Source of the DNA: Parvularia atlantis
Lineage: Eukaryota; Opisthokonta; Rotosphaerida
Assembly: GCA_943704415.1 (NCBI GenBank)
Contig: CALSCO010002552.1
Location: forward strand, 1-26,255
DNA length: 26,255 nucleotides
Direction of reading: 5' to 3'
Part shown: positions 12,701-21,752 of the stretch, in pieces
Numbering within the stretch: the stretch's first letter is position 1
Layout: each line of letters begins with the position of its first letter
Program-made: the position numbers and the translations under genes
Notes under the pieces: model-generated
The model's database searches: none
Told to the model about the DNA's origin: nothing
The model's input: the letters and a program-made list of their open reading frames with translations, nothing else

Positions 12701-13770
12701 GCCGGTCGGGATCGGCTGCGAGGCCGCACGGCGTGAAGAGCTGGCCTGAAGCGCGCACGAGCCGCACCTTCGAGCCCGGCCGCGTCGGGCCCGTGCGGTT
12801 CATGAACGACTTGAAGCGCTCCCTGGGCGCGCACGCGTGTCAGCATGGGCGGCTCACGACGCAGAGGCGCACTTTCGCATGCGTTCGGCCTCGGCCTTCG
12901 CGTCCGGGTCTGGCGCGGACAGGTGTGAGCAGGTGCCGCCAGCAGCACACCGCAGCAGCGCACCGGCCTCGGCGGCGTCCTTCTCCTTCTTTGGCGTCTT
13001 CTCGGGCGGCGACACGCCTGCGCCGTCGTGCTTGCGCTTCGCGTGCGCCGTGCCGGTCGCCTGCGCCGCGCTGTCATGAGACGCACAGCCCGCAGGACCC
13101 GGCGTGCTCACCTCGGCGCGCTCGATCACGTCCGTCAAGTCCACGTCGTCGCCGAAAAAGTCGTCGTCGTCGGCAGCGGCCTGTGTGCACACACGCGCGC
13201 GCGCGCGCGCCGGTCAGCAGTGCACGGCGCGAGTGCTGCTGACATGCGGGGCGCTCACCCGCGGCTTCTTCGCGCTCGGTGCAGTCGGCGCGGCCACGGC
13301 CACGGCCACGGCCGGCTTCTTGGCCGCGGCGGCGGGCTTGCTCGACGCAGCAAAGTAGTCCTCGGGCCGCACCTCCTTGACGGGCTTGCTGCTGCTGCTG
13401 CTGCTGCTGCTGTGTTTGAGCGCGGCGTGCACCGGCAGGGCGCGCGCGCACGTTGCTGCGGGCGGCGCGGGCGGCGCGGGCGCCTCAACCTCGCGCTTGC
13501 GCACAGGCGACGCGCTCGCTTTGGGCGCGGGGGGCGCGCCGCCGCCGTCGCCGTCGCCGTCGTCGTCCTCGTTGTCGCCGGCCTTGACCAGCCGCCGTTT
13601 CGTCGCCGCACCACCGCCGCTGCTGCCGCTGCCGACGGGCGCGGACCTTGGCGCGGGCGGCTTGGGCGCCGCGAGCGCGCCGGCCCCAGGTCGTGGCTTG
13701 AAGAAGGCGCGGATGTCCTGCCGGTGGCGGTCAGTTGGCGTGCGCGACGGGTACGGTGACGCACCGCCAT
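9462..13770 (-). CDS. RFC1: Replication factor C subunit 1 (large clamp-loader subunit)
   Basis: RFC1 is the large subunit of the pentameric nuclear clamp loader that opens PCNA and places it on primer-template DNA. The model has 24 exons and 1003 residues (human RFC1 is about 1150). Features in order are: an N-terminal PCNA-binding-like motif (DIRAFF, residues 3-8); a Pro/Ala/Ser-rich linker; an acidic [20 protein letters not shown] patch; a BRCT domain at about 242-325 ([29 protein letters not shown]); the AAA+ entry motif TLWTEKYRP; Walker A GPPGIGKT at 496-503; FNASDTRNK; Walker B DEVDG at 565-569; [18 protein letters not shown]; and the RFC1-specific C-terminal region ([21 protein letters not shown]). 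The tail has a polyglycine tract and a Gly/Arg end. The first coding exon is only two codons, and the start at 13770 is the ATG just before that intron. The divergent dehydrogenase starts 21 bp away. Confidence 0.96.
9508..9541 (+). repeat. GCC trinucleotide run coding polyglycine (RFC1 C-terminus)
   Basis: About ten CCG/GCC units lie in the last RFC1 exon. Read on the minus strand they give nine glycines after the KK of the C-terminal tail, followed by a Gly/Arg-alternating end. This is a low-complexity tract likely to vary in length. Confidence 0.8.
9722..9764 (+). repeat. GCC trinucleotide run coding polyglycine (RFC1 exon 23)
   Basis: An almost pure GCC/GGC run with one ACC interruption encodes about 13 glycines between the conserved [19 protein letters not shown] block and an acidic stretch rich in Glu and Asp. 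It lies outside the AAA+ core and is probably a flexible linker. Confidence 0.85.
11177..11197 (+). repeat. 21-base G homopolymer inside an RFC1 intron
   Basis: Twenty-one consecutive G (C on the coding strand) lie in the intron 11165-11241, between a CTTAC branch-like motif and the CAG acceptor. In the transcript this is a pure C polypyrimidine tract. The intron has a GC donor and, at 77 nt, is among the longest in the window. Confidence 0.85.
13186..13212 (+). repeat. Alternating purine-pyrimidine (GT/CA then CG) run in RFC1 intron 2
   Basis: A short GTGTGCACACACG stretch runs into about nine CG dinucleotides, between the CTGAC branch motif and the acceptor of intron 13181-13258. It explains the unusual branch-to-acceptor distance of about 32 nt. 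Such alternating runs are prone to slippage and can adopt Z-form DNA. Confidence 0.7.
13388..13412 (+). repeat. CAG/CTG trinucleotide run coding polyserine (RFC1 exon 2)
   Basis: Eight CTG/GCT units read as AGC on the coding strand and encode eight serines in the disordered N-terminal linker of RFC1. Confidence 0.8.
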
Positions 13771-13791
13771 GCCTGCAATCGCGTCAATCGA
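13771..13791. promoter_or_regulatory. 21-bp divergent spacer between RFC1 and acyl-CoA dehydrogenase starts
   Basis: Only 21 bp separate the two ATG codons, so the promoters and any 5' leaders must overlap each other or the opposite coding exon. The spacer holds a repeated CAATCG (GCAATCGCGTCAATCGA). Whether that repeat matters is unknown. Confidence 0.5.
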
Positions 13792-15731
13792 ATGCTGCTA
13801 CGTCGGCTTCGCATCGCGAGCGGCGCCGTGCCGCATCGTCGGCTGCACGTGCGCGCGACGGGCGCGGCGGCGGCGGCGGCGCAGTGGGAGGACGACGAGG
13901 ATGCGGAGACGCGCGAGATCCGCGCCGTCGCGCGCAAGTACGCCCGCGCCGAGCTGCCCGCCCTCGCCGCACAGCTCGAGCGCGACAACGCGCCCGTGCC
14001 GCACGAGTGGCTGCGCAAGTTCGCGTCGATGGTGCGTCGGATGCGCGGCGCAGAGCGGTGCCGATGTGACACGCGCGCGCATACACAGGGATTTGTCGGC
14101 ATCAACCTGCCCGCGGACCTCGGCGGCCAAGGCCTGCCCAACGTGCGCGCGATCGCGGTGCTGGAGGAGTTGTGCGTGGCCCCCGTGCGATGCACTGCTG
14201 CTGCTGCTGGCAGCGGCGTGCTCACCGCGGCACCCCGCAGTGCCAAGATCTCCTCGGCCGTCGCCTTCCCGGTCTTTGAAAGCTCGGTCGGCCCGATCAA
14301 GATCGTGCAGCTGTTTGGCCAGCGCAAACTGCAGCAGGCACGGCGGGCCCCGTGTTACGCCGTCCTCACCCGCACGCGCAGGACCTGCTGCCGCGCGTGT
14401 GCGCCGGCGAGCTCGTGGTCGGCATCGCCATGTCCGAGCCGGACGCTGGTGCGCATCATCGCCGCCGCAATCACAAAAGACGCTGACGGCCCGGCCCGCG
14501 CGACCAGGCACCGCGCTCACCGACCTCAAGACGACGGGGCGCGTCGTCGGCAGCCGCATCGTGCTCAACGGGCAGAAGCGGTACGTACATGCTGAGCCCA
14601 CGCCGCGCACAGTGCCAACACGCGCGCAACCGCGGCGGCAGGTGGATGTCGGGCGGCGGTCACTCGGACATGATCGTCTTCGCGCGCTTGTCGCCCGACG
14701 CCGGGCCGAAGGCCAGTAGCGCGCTGTACCGGGCGCGGGGACGGCTGGCTGAGACGCCGCGCGCGCGCCACAGGGCATCGGTGCGGTGTACGTGCCCCGG
14801 CAGACGCCCGGCGTCTCGTTCGGCCAGGCCGAGACGCTCATGGGCTTCCGCGGCGTGCCGTCGGCCGACATCTTCTTTGACAACGCAGAGGTGCGTGTTG
14901 CATGCACATGGCACGTGCCGCCTCTGACACCGCCCGGCAGGTCTCAGTCGACAGCATCCTCGTGCCTGCCGGCGGCTTTGCGCAGCTCATGTCGGTCTTT
15001 GACCTCGAGCGACTCGGTGCGCGACGCACAGCGAGGGCTGCATCGCGCGCGGCTGATGCGATCGCACCAGGCAACGCGACCATGTCGTTTGCGCAGGCGC
15101 AGGCGTCGCTGGATGTGTGCGCGCCTGCGCGAGCATCCTGCGCCTAACTCGGTTGCTTGCACACAGGACGTCCTCGCGTACGTGCAGGAGCGCCGCCAGT
15201 TTGGCGGCAAGCCGCTGAGCGACTTCCAGGCGGTGCAGCTCAAGCTCGCCGACATGAAGATGAAGGCTCGTGTGCGGACAGAGCACATCTGCGCACGTGT
15301 GCCGCTGACGCTCGCGCAACAGGTCGACGCCTCGCGTCTGCTGCTGTACCGCGCCGCGCACCACGCCGACGCGAGCCCGACGGGCCTGCCGTCCGTGCTC
15401 GACAGCTCGCTCGCCAAGTGTTACGCGAACGAGATCGCCGTGGAGGTGTGTGCGCGTGCCTGTCGCTGCGCTCGCCGAGACGTGCGCCGCGGACAGGTGT
15501 GCGGCACGGCAATGCAGCTCATGGGCGGCTACGGCTACTCGACGCAGTTCCCGCTGGAGCGGCGCATGCGCGACGCGCTCGGCTGGCGCATTGCCGGCGG
15601 TGCGCACTCGGGTGTAGCAGCCGTCGCACGCACGCCACTCACCGAGCGCCGACCCGGCAGGCACCATTGACATCCAGAAGGTCAACATCGCCTCGGCGCT
15701 CATCGGGCGGCGCTTTGACCAGCGCAAATGA
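13792..15731 (+). CDS. Mitochondrial acyl-CoA dehydrogenase family protein
   Basis: This is an FAD-dependent acyl-CoA dehydrogenase (alpha,beta-desaturation, electrons passed to ETF). Thirteen exons give 420 residues, a normal family length. The first ATG is followed by an Arg-rich presequence (MLLRRLRIASGAVPHRRLHV), suggesting mitochondrial import. Family blocks include GINLPADLGGQGLP, AMSEPDAGTALTDLKT, NGQKRWMSGG, FGQAETLMGFRGVPSADIFF, YVQERRQFGGKPLSDFQAVQ and GGYGYSTQFPLERRMRDA, the last being the C-terminal signature. At the MCAD-type catalytic position (the Glu of EGT) there is Gly397 in an AGGT motif. Glu272 in FDLERL sits where isovaleryl- and long-chain acyl-CoA dehydrogenases carry their base. 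Substrate cannot be assigned. Exons: 13792-14031, 14089-14171, 14241-14337, 14382-14448, 14508-14580, 14642-14711, 14774-14890, 14941-15016, 15071-15114, 15167-15265, 15323-15445, 15497-15599, 15661-15731. Donors at 14338, 14712 and 15266 are GC. Confidence 0.93.
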
Positions 15732-15837
15732 GGCACAGAGGCAAATGAACATGATCGAGTACACATGTCGGGCACGGCAATGCAGACGGCGCAGGCAGAC
15801 AGGCAGACAGCAGCGAGCAAAAAAAAAAAATGCATCG
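15732..15837. other. 106-bp convergent spacer with A12 run
   Basis: This lies between the stops of the dehydrogenase (plus) and NISCH (minus). It contains tandem AGGCAGAC units near 15793-15808 and a pure A12 run at 15819-15830. On the minus strand that run is a T12 tract starting eight bases after the NISCH stop, a plausible U-rich 3'-end element. No AATAAA was seen. Confidence 0.6.
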
Positions 15838-18800
15838 TCAAGCGCGCGCGGCGAGGGTCACCTTGAGCTCCTGCCCAAACAGCTCGAGCCACTTCTGCTT
15901 GAGCATGCGCACAAAGTGGTCGCGCTGCGACGCGCGGCTGCACACGAGCCGCCAGAGCTGCGTCACAAGCGGCGCGGGTGCGGCCACAACGACGCTCCAG
16001 GCGGGCACTGCGCGGGCTGCGGTCGTCAGCTTGGCAGGCCGGCCCACACTCAGCGGCGCACCGCCCACGCCGAGTGTCGTTGCGCGCGGCCGGAACTCCT
16101 CAAAGCCGAGTGTGATCTCGGGCGGCCAGACGTCGTTGATCTCCTGCCCGGGGCGACCTCAGCGTGAGTCGCGTGCGCCGCGAGGGCGGCAGACGACGCG
16201 CACCACGTTGGCAATGTCGTGAATGCGGAAGCAGCCGAGCTGCGTGTAGCACATCTGCTTCTGCACGCACATGTCGGGTCAGACACGAGTGCACGACAGA
16301 GCCGCGCGGGCAGCACCGTGAAGTCGTAGCGCGAAAACGACGGCGGCGGCCACGCGGCGTAGTCCTCCGTTAGCAGGAACACCGCCGCGTCTGTCATGAC
16401 CACGGTGCGCGGCACGATCACTGGCGCGCACAGACGTCAGCGACACGCCGGCCGCATGCACGCGCGCACACCGTCTGCCGCCGTCTTCTGGTGCACGAGC
16501 ATGTACTCGAGAAAGTGCGGCATGTCCTTCGTGCGGCCGTTGTCTGCGACGCCGGCGTGCATCAAGAAGCGCATCCAGCATGCACACGCGCTCACCAGGC
16601 AGGTCCGCGGGCTGTCGCGGCGGGATAATGAACGGCCGCAGCTGGTCCATCACCTGCACGCTCCCGGCCACGTTGTGCAGCATCGTATTGACACGCGGCG
16701 CCTGAGGTAAACGCGCATGAGCAGTAGCGAGTGCGCGCGTGCCCCCAACGGCACCTCAGAAGGCGGCAGGACCGCGCGCAGCCGCGCCAGGATCGCCTCG
16801 ACGAGCTTGGCCGTCTTGGCGGGGTCGCGCGTGAGCAGACAGAGCGTGCGCTCGCGGTCGACCTCGAGACTGGGGCGCGTGTCAGCCCTGGGCGCACGGA
16901 CGACGACGCACGCGCGCTGCGCACCGCAGGTACTGGGCAAAGATGCCAACGTTGATTGCGCGGAGCTCGGCACAGGTGAACGTGACTAACGAGGCGTCTG
17001 CACGTCCGCAATGAGCGTGTGCGCGCCCGCAAACGCGGCAGCAGCGCGCACCGGTCTGCTGCGTCTGCGGCTGGACCGTGTTGGCCGGGAAGATGAGAAC
17101 GCCGATGCGGTCCGTCAGCACCGCGACAAGGGCGAGCCTGCGGACGGCCGTGAGCAGCACACTCGCACAGCAAAGCTGCGCGCGCACCACTCGGGCTGCG
17201 CGTTCGGGTACAGGCAGACGGGCACCCACTCGCACAGGTGAATATCCTGGCCGCGCGTGCCCTGGCGCAGCAGTGTCGGCAAGGCGCGGGCAGACACATC
17301 GCAGCCTGGCAGACGCACCATGTTGACGCACACAAAGGTCATCAGCTCGTCCACCGGCACCGGCGGCGCGTCGTCGTTCACGATCACGGCCGCGCCGGGC
17401 ACAATCTGGCCCGATGTCCGCCGCCCGCCGGGTGCGTCGGCTGTGCGGCCCGGTCGCGCGTCAGCCACGCGAGCGACGTCGCCAAGAGGCCGCGCACCGA
17501 GCGTCCGCTTGGCCGCCTCGGACGGCGTGCGCGGTGCAAACATGTCCTTGCACACAAATTCAAGTAGCTCGCGCGCGTCCGCTGCCTCGTCCTCATCCTC
17601 AAACACCATCACGAGCGCGCTCTTGCTGGCGTCCTTGCGCGCTACCCGCACCGAGTGCCGCCCTGCGCAGCCGCTGCATCAGCAAACATACCGACATGCA
17701 GGCACGCACGGCGCACCCGTCTTGGCGTCCTGCGAGAACGCGACCGGCTCGAGCGCCCAGCCGTCGAGCAGGCCCCACTGCGCGACAAGTTCGCCCGTCT
17801 CGGCCGAGAGCACCATCATCGAGCGGTAGAAGAGATCGATTGAGAGGATGCTGTCGGCCGTCTCGGGCCTGCGCCAGCGCGCCGCGCGTCAGTCCCAACG
17901 GCATCGCATGTCGCACAAGGCGCACCCGGCCCCGCCCTCGGTAAGCCGCACAAAGAACTCGAACGAGAGCCTGCAGCGTGCGTCAGCACCAGCGCACACC
18001 CCGGTCGGCGCAACGCACGGCTCGCGCACGACCGGCACGGCCCCGCTCGCCCCGCTGCTGCTGCGGCGCAGCTCGGCCAGCTTGCGTGGCACCTCGCGCT
18101 GGTGGCCCAAGGCGACTTGGGCGGGCTTGGTGGGCGTGCTCGCGGCCGGTGCGACCGCGGTCGGCGATGCGCCGGCACTGACGGCAGCGGCGGCGGCAGC
18201 ACGCGGCAGCGCGGGCAACTCGGCAGCGGGCTTGGGCTGTTCCTGTACCGGCGGTGCGATGCCTGGCTTGGGCCGCTCGCTGCGGGCGCCGCTGAACCCG
18301 CTCTTCCTACAGGCCGCGTTGCGTGAGCAAAGGCCGGCGCGACCCGTGCGACGCACAGCAGGTCGAGCGCGTTGAGCGACGTGACTGCGCGCTCTGCTGG
18401 CACCTTCTCGGCCGGTTTGCTGTCCTCGTACATCGTCACCGGGCGCGGCTTCTGCGGGCTCGTGCGGCGCACCGGGGCGCGTGCCACCGGCTTGGCCGTC
18501 CTGCAAGCGGTCCAGGGTCAGCGGCAGCAGGACCGTCAACAACCCCGCGCAGCACGCACGCGCTATCGGGCGCGTCGCCGTCGTCGGGGCTGAGCAGTTG
18601 CCGCTGCGCCGCGGCGGACGGCGTGACATCGAGCGGTGTGAGGCGGAAGCCGCGGGCGTCGGGCGTGATCGGGTAGCGCGACTCGAGCAGCGCCTGCAAA
18701 GCACGCTCAGTATACCGTCGCACTCGATGTGCCACCGCAAGCACACCATGAAGCTCTCGTGCAGATCGCGCTCGGGCGCGCTGTACAGCTGCTTGAACGT

Positions 18801-21705
18801 CTCGTAACTCATCTCTGCGCCGCATCGCGGTCACTTCAGCTCACGCATTCGCGACATTTGCGCGCACGCGAACTGTCGGCACTGAAGCGCTCGCGCACGT
18901 CGACAATGTCTATGATCGGGATTTGCACGCCCGCGTCGGCCGCCTGCGCGCCGGGTGGTCAGGCGCTGACGGCAGCGACGCACACATGCACCGCCGCTGC
19001 GCTGTCGTCCATGGGCGGCACGACCACCAGCGGACCGGGCTGGAACAGCACCGGCTGCGGGCGCGCGCGCATCAGCACATGTTGAGCAAGCGCGCGACCC
19101 CTCCCGCCGCCACCTTTAGGCGCCTGACAAAGTAGCCGTCGATTTCGACCATGCGCCGTACAACGATGCGTCTCCTGCGCGGCAACATGTGAGGGGCGTC
19201 GGCCACGTGTGATCAAGCGCACCTGCGCTGGCGCTTCTTGCTCTGCGTGCGCCGCCGGCTGACGGCGCTCGCGGGCACCTCTGCGCGGCCGTCGGGGACG
19301 GTCGCGCTCTCCGGCGACAGCCCCTCGCTGTCGGCAGGCGCGACGTCTGCGCCGCCGGCGACCGCTGCGCGGCCAGCGCCGTCGCCGGTGTCGGGCCTCT
19401 TGCCGTCCCGCCCGCCGCGACCGGTGTCGTCGTCCGCGTCGTCGTCTGCGTCGTCGTCGTCGCCGTCGCCGTCCTGGTCGGGCGCGGCCGACTGCGACGT
19501 GCGCGCCTTCTGCGCCTGCATGACCCGCTGCAGCTCCTGCACGTCTCGCATGTCGCGCGGCGTGGCCAGCGCGCCGTCGAGCACGACCTCGCCCGCGCGG
19601 TCGCTAAAGATGGCGAGCACTTGGGCGCGGTACACGCGCGGCAGCGGGTTGCCGGCGACGTCGAGGCGCTCGATCAGCGGCAGCTCGCCTGGCAGACGCA
19701 CGCGATGTCAGCACCAGCAGAGGCGCAGGTGCACCAGTGGCACGGCACCGAGCCGGTTGAGCTCGTTGAGCACGCTGATCTTGTTCTCAGCAAGGTCGAG
19801 TGTCTGCAGCGACAGCAGCTTCTCGATGCCCTTGAGCTGCTCGATGTAGTTGCTGGGGCGCGCGCGTCAAGCGCCACGTGCGCACGCGTCCCGCAAACGC
19901 ACCCGCGCAGGATGAGGTGCCTGACCTGCGAGATGACCTTGTTGAGATCGTCCATCTTCGAGATCTTGTTGTAGCTCAGGTCCAGGCGCGTGAGGTGCGT
20001 GAGGAACTGCGTGTCGCGCCGCGCCGCGCGTGAGACGGAAAAGCGAGGCGGCTGCTGCTGGCACGCACGTCCATGTGCGACACGTTCCAGATCAGGTTGT
20101 GCGACAAGTTGATCTCCTGCAGCTGCGGCGCAAATAGCTGCGTGCGGGGCGCGGTCGGCTCCTGCGGCCGCACGTGCCACCGCAGGCGCACCAGCGAGTC
20201 GTCAAGGGCCGCGATGCGGTTGTGCGACAAGTTGAGCACGCGCAGGGCGTTCCACTGCTGCGTGACCATGATAGTCTTGCGGTCGTCTGACATGTTGGCC
20301 ACGTCCACGAGCAGGCTCTGTGCGTGCGCGCGCGGGACGACGTTTACGCGGCCGTCGCTGCGCGCGTCTGTTTGCCTCACATGGATGGTGCTCAGGTTGT
20401 TGCGGCAGTGCAGCTCGACGATGCTCTCCTGCAGGCTGGCCAGGTCGCGGATGCGCGAGAGGTCCATGTCCTCGATCTGTGCGACGGGTGAGCGCGCACG
20501 ACACAGCGAGATTGCGAGCCCACCTGCAGCGTCGTGAGCGACTCAAAGACGGAGATGCGGAACTGCGGGTCGACGTAGATGCCCGTCGGCTCTACCGAGA
20601 GCTGCCGCCAGTAGGCCGACGAGAGCTGCCGCGCGCACGGCGGTGGCGTCAGGGCGCGCTGCGGCAGGGCGGGCAGGTGCAGCTCGCCTTAACCGACGGC
20701 ATGCTCTGCACGGCGCGGAAGAGCGACGCCAGGCCGTACATACGCTCCGTCGGGTACTCCTCGAGGTTAAACCCTGCGTGCACGTGCCACGTCACGCTCT
20801 GCGCGCGTGCTCCCGGCCGCCGGCACCGCACCTTTCGTGTACTGCGGGATGACCTGCTCGAGGCGCGCGTTGATGCAGTACACAAACGTCGGGTTGAGCG
20901 GGAACTTGAAGTACCACGACGAGCCTGGGACGCGGCGCAGCGGTCAGGACGCATGCCCGCATGCCGACACGTGCCGAGCGCACCCTGCGGCGTGAGCGCG
21001 TTGGCGAGCATGTTGCAGACCGCGACGACGTCCTGTGCGATCGCGTCAGGCGCAGGCGCGCAGGGCACGGCGGCGCGGCGCACGTAGAGCTGGATTTCGA
21101 GGAACGTGAAGAACTCCTCGCTGAGCGCAATCTTCGGGTCCTCCTCGACGATGGCCTGCAGGCGCGGCGCTCATCAGGGACGCTGCAACGGCGGGGGCAT
21201 GCGCGTGCGCGCCTTGAGGTATGCCTCGAGCGCGACACGCCGCTGCTCGACGACCTTGTCCGACAGCTTGTTGGCGGTCTTGCGCGGGAGGTCGCGCGGG
21301 AGCTTGCTGTAGCGCTTCTTGAGCTTTGCACGCGCGCACATACAGGGTCAGCCGCCGCGTGCCGGCGTGCGGTGCGCGTTTGCGCGCCTTCTGGTGCAGA
21401 GCCGTGAAGTCGGAGAAGCGCCGCGCGACGGTCCAGCTGTTGGTGAGCGTGCACACGTCGATCATGTACACGGTGTGCGGCAGCGGGTTGCGCCGGTTCT
21501 CGCTCCGTGGCACCTTCGCGTGCGTTGCGCCGTGAGCAGCGCGCGGACGCTCAAGCGGGATACGCACAAGGATCGTCTTGATCGCCGTGCCCGCGCCGCC
21601 GACGTTGTTGCCCGCGACCGGCGCCGGCAGGGCGAGCGAGCGCAGAAAGAAGTCGCTCGCGTCGTCGCCCGCGCGCGACTCGGCGATGCTCGTCGCGTCG
21701 CCCAT
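15838..21705 (-). CDS. NISCH: Nischarin orthologue (PX domain, leucine-rich repeats, C-terminal nischarin region)
   Basis: Nischarin (IRAS) is an endosomal scaffold that binds PI3P through a PX domain and, in animals, integrin alpha-5, PAK and Rab GTPases. The model has 32 exons and 1385 residues (human 1504) and follows the human architecture. The N-terminal PX domain contains [21 protein letters not shown] and LKKRYSKLP. LRRs at about 265-455 include [30 protein letters not shown] and [17 protein letters not shown]. The block after the LRRs ([19 protein letters not shown]) mirrors human FGERASEVCLDD. It is followed by an Asp-rich acidic tract and a basic KKRQRRRR stretch. The C-terminal half keeps [53 protein letters not shown] and the end block [19 protein letters not shown] 21705 is the first in frame. 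Identification is strong; the binding partners known in animals are not implied here. Confidence 0.93.
15838..21705 (-). other. NISCH: Exon map of NISCH (32 exons)
   Basis: Exons in coding order: 21705-21388, 21323-21213, 21155-21084, 21032-20984, 20924-20832, 20773-20688, 20625-20524, 20476-20381, 20317-20192, 20137-20069, 20006-19903, 19852-19749, 19688-19223, 19174-19114, 19054-18992, 18943-18883, 18814-18747, 18693-18560, 18500-18357, 18306-18019, 17970-17926, 17868-17717, 17662-17498, 17440-17188, 17137-17052, 16997-16925, 16869-16755, 16701-16596, 16543-16472, 16420-16308, 16260-16204, 16143-15838. The total is 4158 bases including the stop, all phases consistent. Donors at 21387, 21212, 20687 and 16307 are read as GC; at 20687 a GT donor six bases upstream (GTTAAG) is an in-frame alternative. 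Introns 20318-20380 and 20138-20191 are multiples of three without stops. Confidence 0.8.
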
Positions 21706-21752
21706 AGCTACAGCGCCCGCAAGCCCACAGAACCTTCTCGAAGCACTGCATC
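21706..21752. promoter_or_regulatory. 47-bp divergent promoter between NISCH and PDHB
   Basis: Only 47 bp separate the two start codons, so this stretch plus any overlap into the first exons must drive both genes. It carries a perfect heat-shock element. No TATA box is visible. Confidence 0.55.
21729..21743 (+). promoter_or_regulatory. Perfect three-unit heat-shock element (HSF site)
   Basis: The bases AGAACCTTCTCGAAG match nGAAn-nTTCn-nGAAn with no mismatch, the established trimer-binding consensus of HSF. It sits ten bases upstream of the PDHB start and 23 bases from the NISCH start, inside their shared spacer. Six of its nine fixed bases are A or T, which makes a chance match unlikely in DNA this GC-rich. 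Function is inferred only. Confidence 0.5.

Larger units (their letters stand above)
9462..13770 (-). other. RFC1: Exon map of RFC1 (24 exons)
   Basis: Exons in coding order: 13770-13765, 13717-13259, 13180-13112, 13060-12964, 12909-12873, 12822-12768, 12715-12603, 12549-12471, 12415-12338, 12287-12088, 12038-11876, 11814-11759, 11705-11633, 11574-11407, 11355-11242, 11164-11031, 10980-10843, 10778-10634, 10584-10472, 10403-10305, 10248-10086, 10028-9877, 9818-9647, 9590-9462. The total is 3012 bases including the stop, with phases consistent throughout. Introns starting at 12470 and 11241 have GC donors; the junctions K-V and K-I there match animal RFC1 without gaps. A further in-frame intron may be hidden in exon 2 near 13415-13460, just before the serine tract. 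Confidence 0.8.

Noticed and set aside
13798-14907. 369-residue open frame on the minus strand opposite the acyl-CoA dehydrogenase
   Set aside because: It is low in stops only because of GC-rich third positions. It crosses plus-strand introns and exons alike, is Arg/Ala-rich and shows no family motif.
15819-15830. A12 run as the poly(A) tail of a retrocopy
   Set aside because: Neither flanking gene is intronless and no target-site duplication is apparent; the run fits a 3' intergenic tract better.
17889-18812. 307-residue minus-strand frame that looks like a separate gene inside NISCH
   Set aside because: It starts in a NISCH exon, reads through an intron in the wrong frame, then partly overlaps the true exon 18019-18306. 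Splicing joins the pieces into NISCH.
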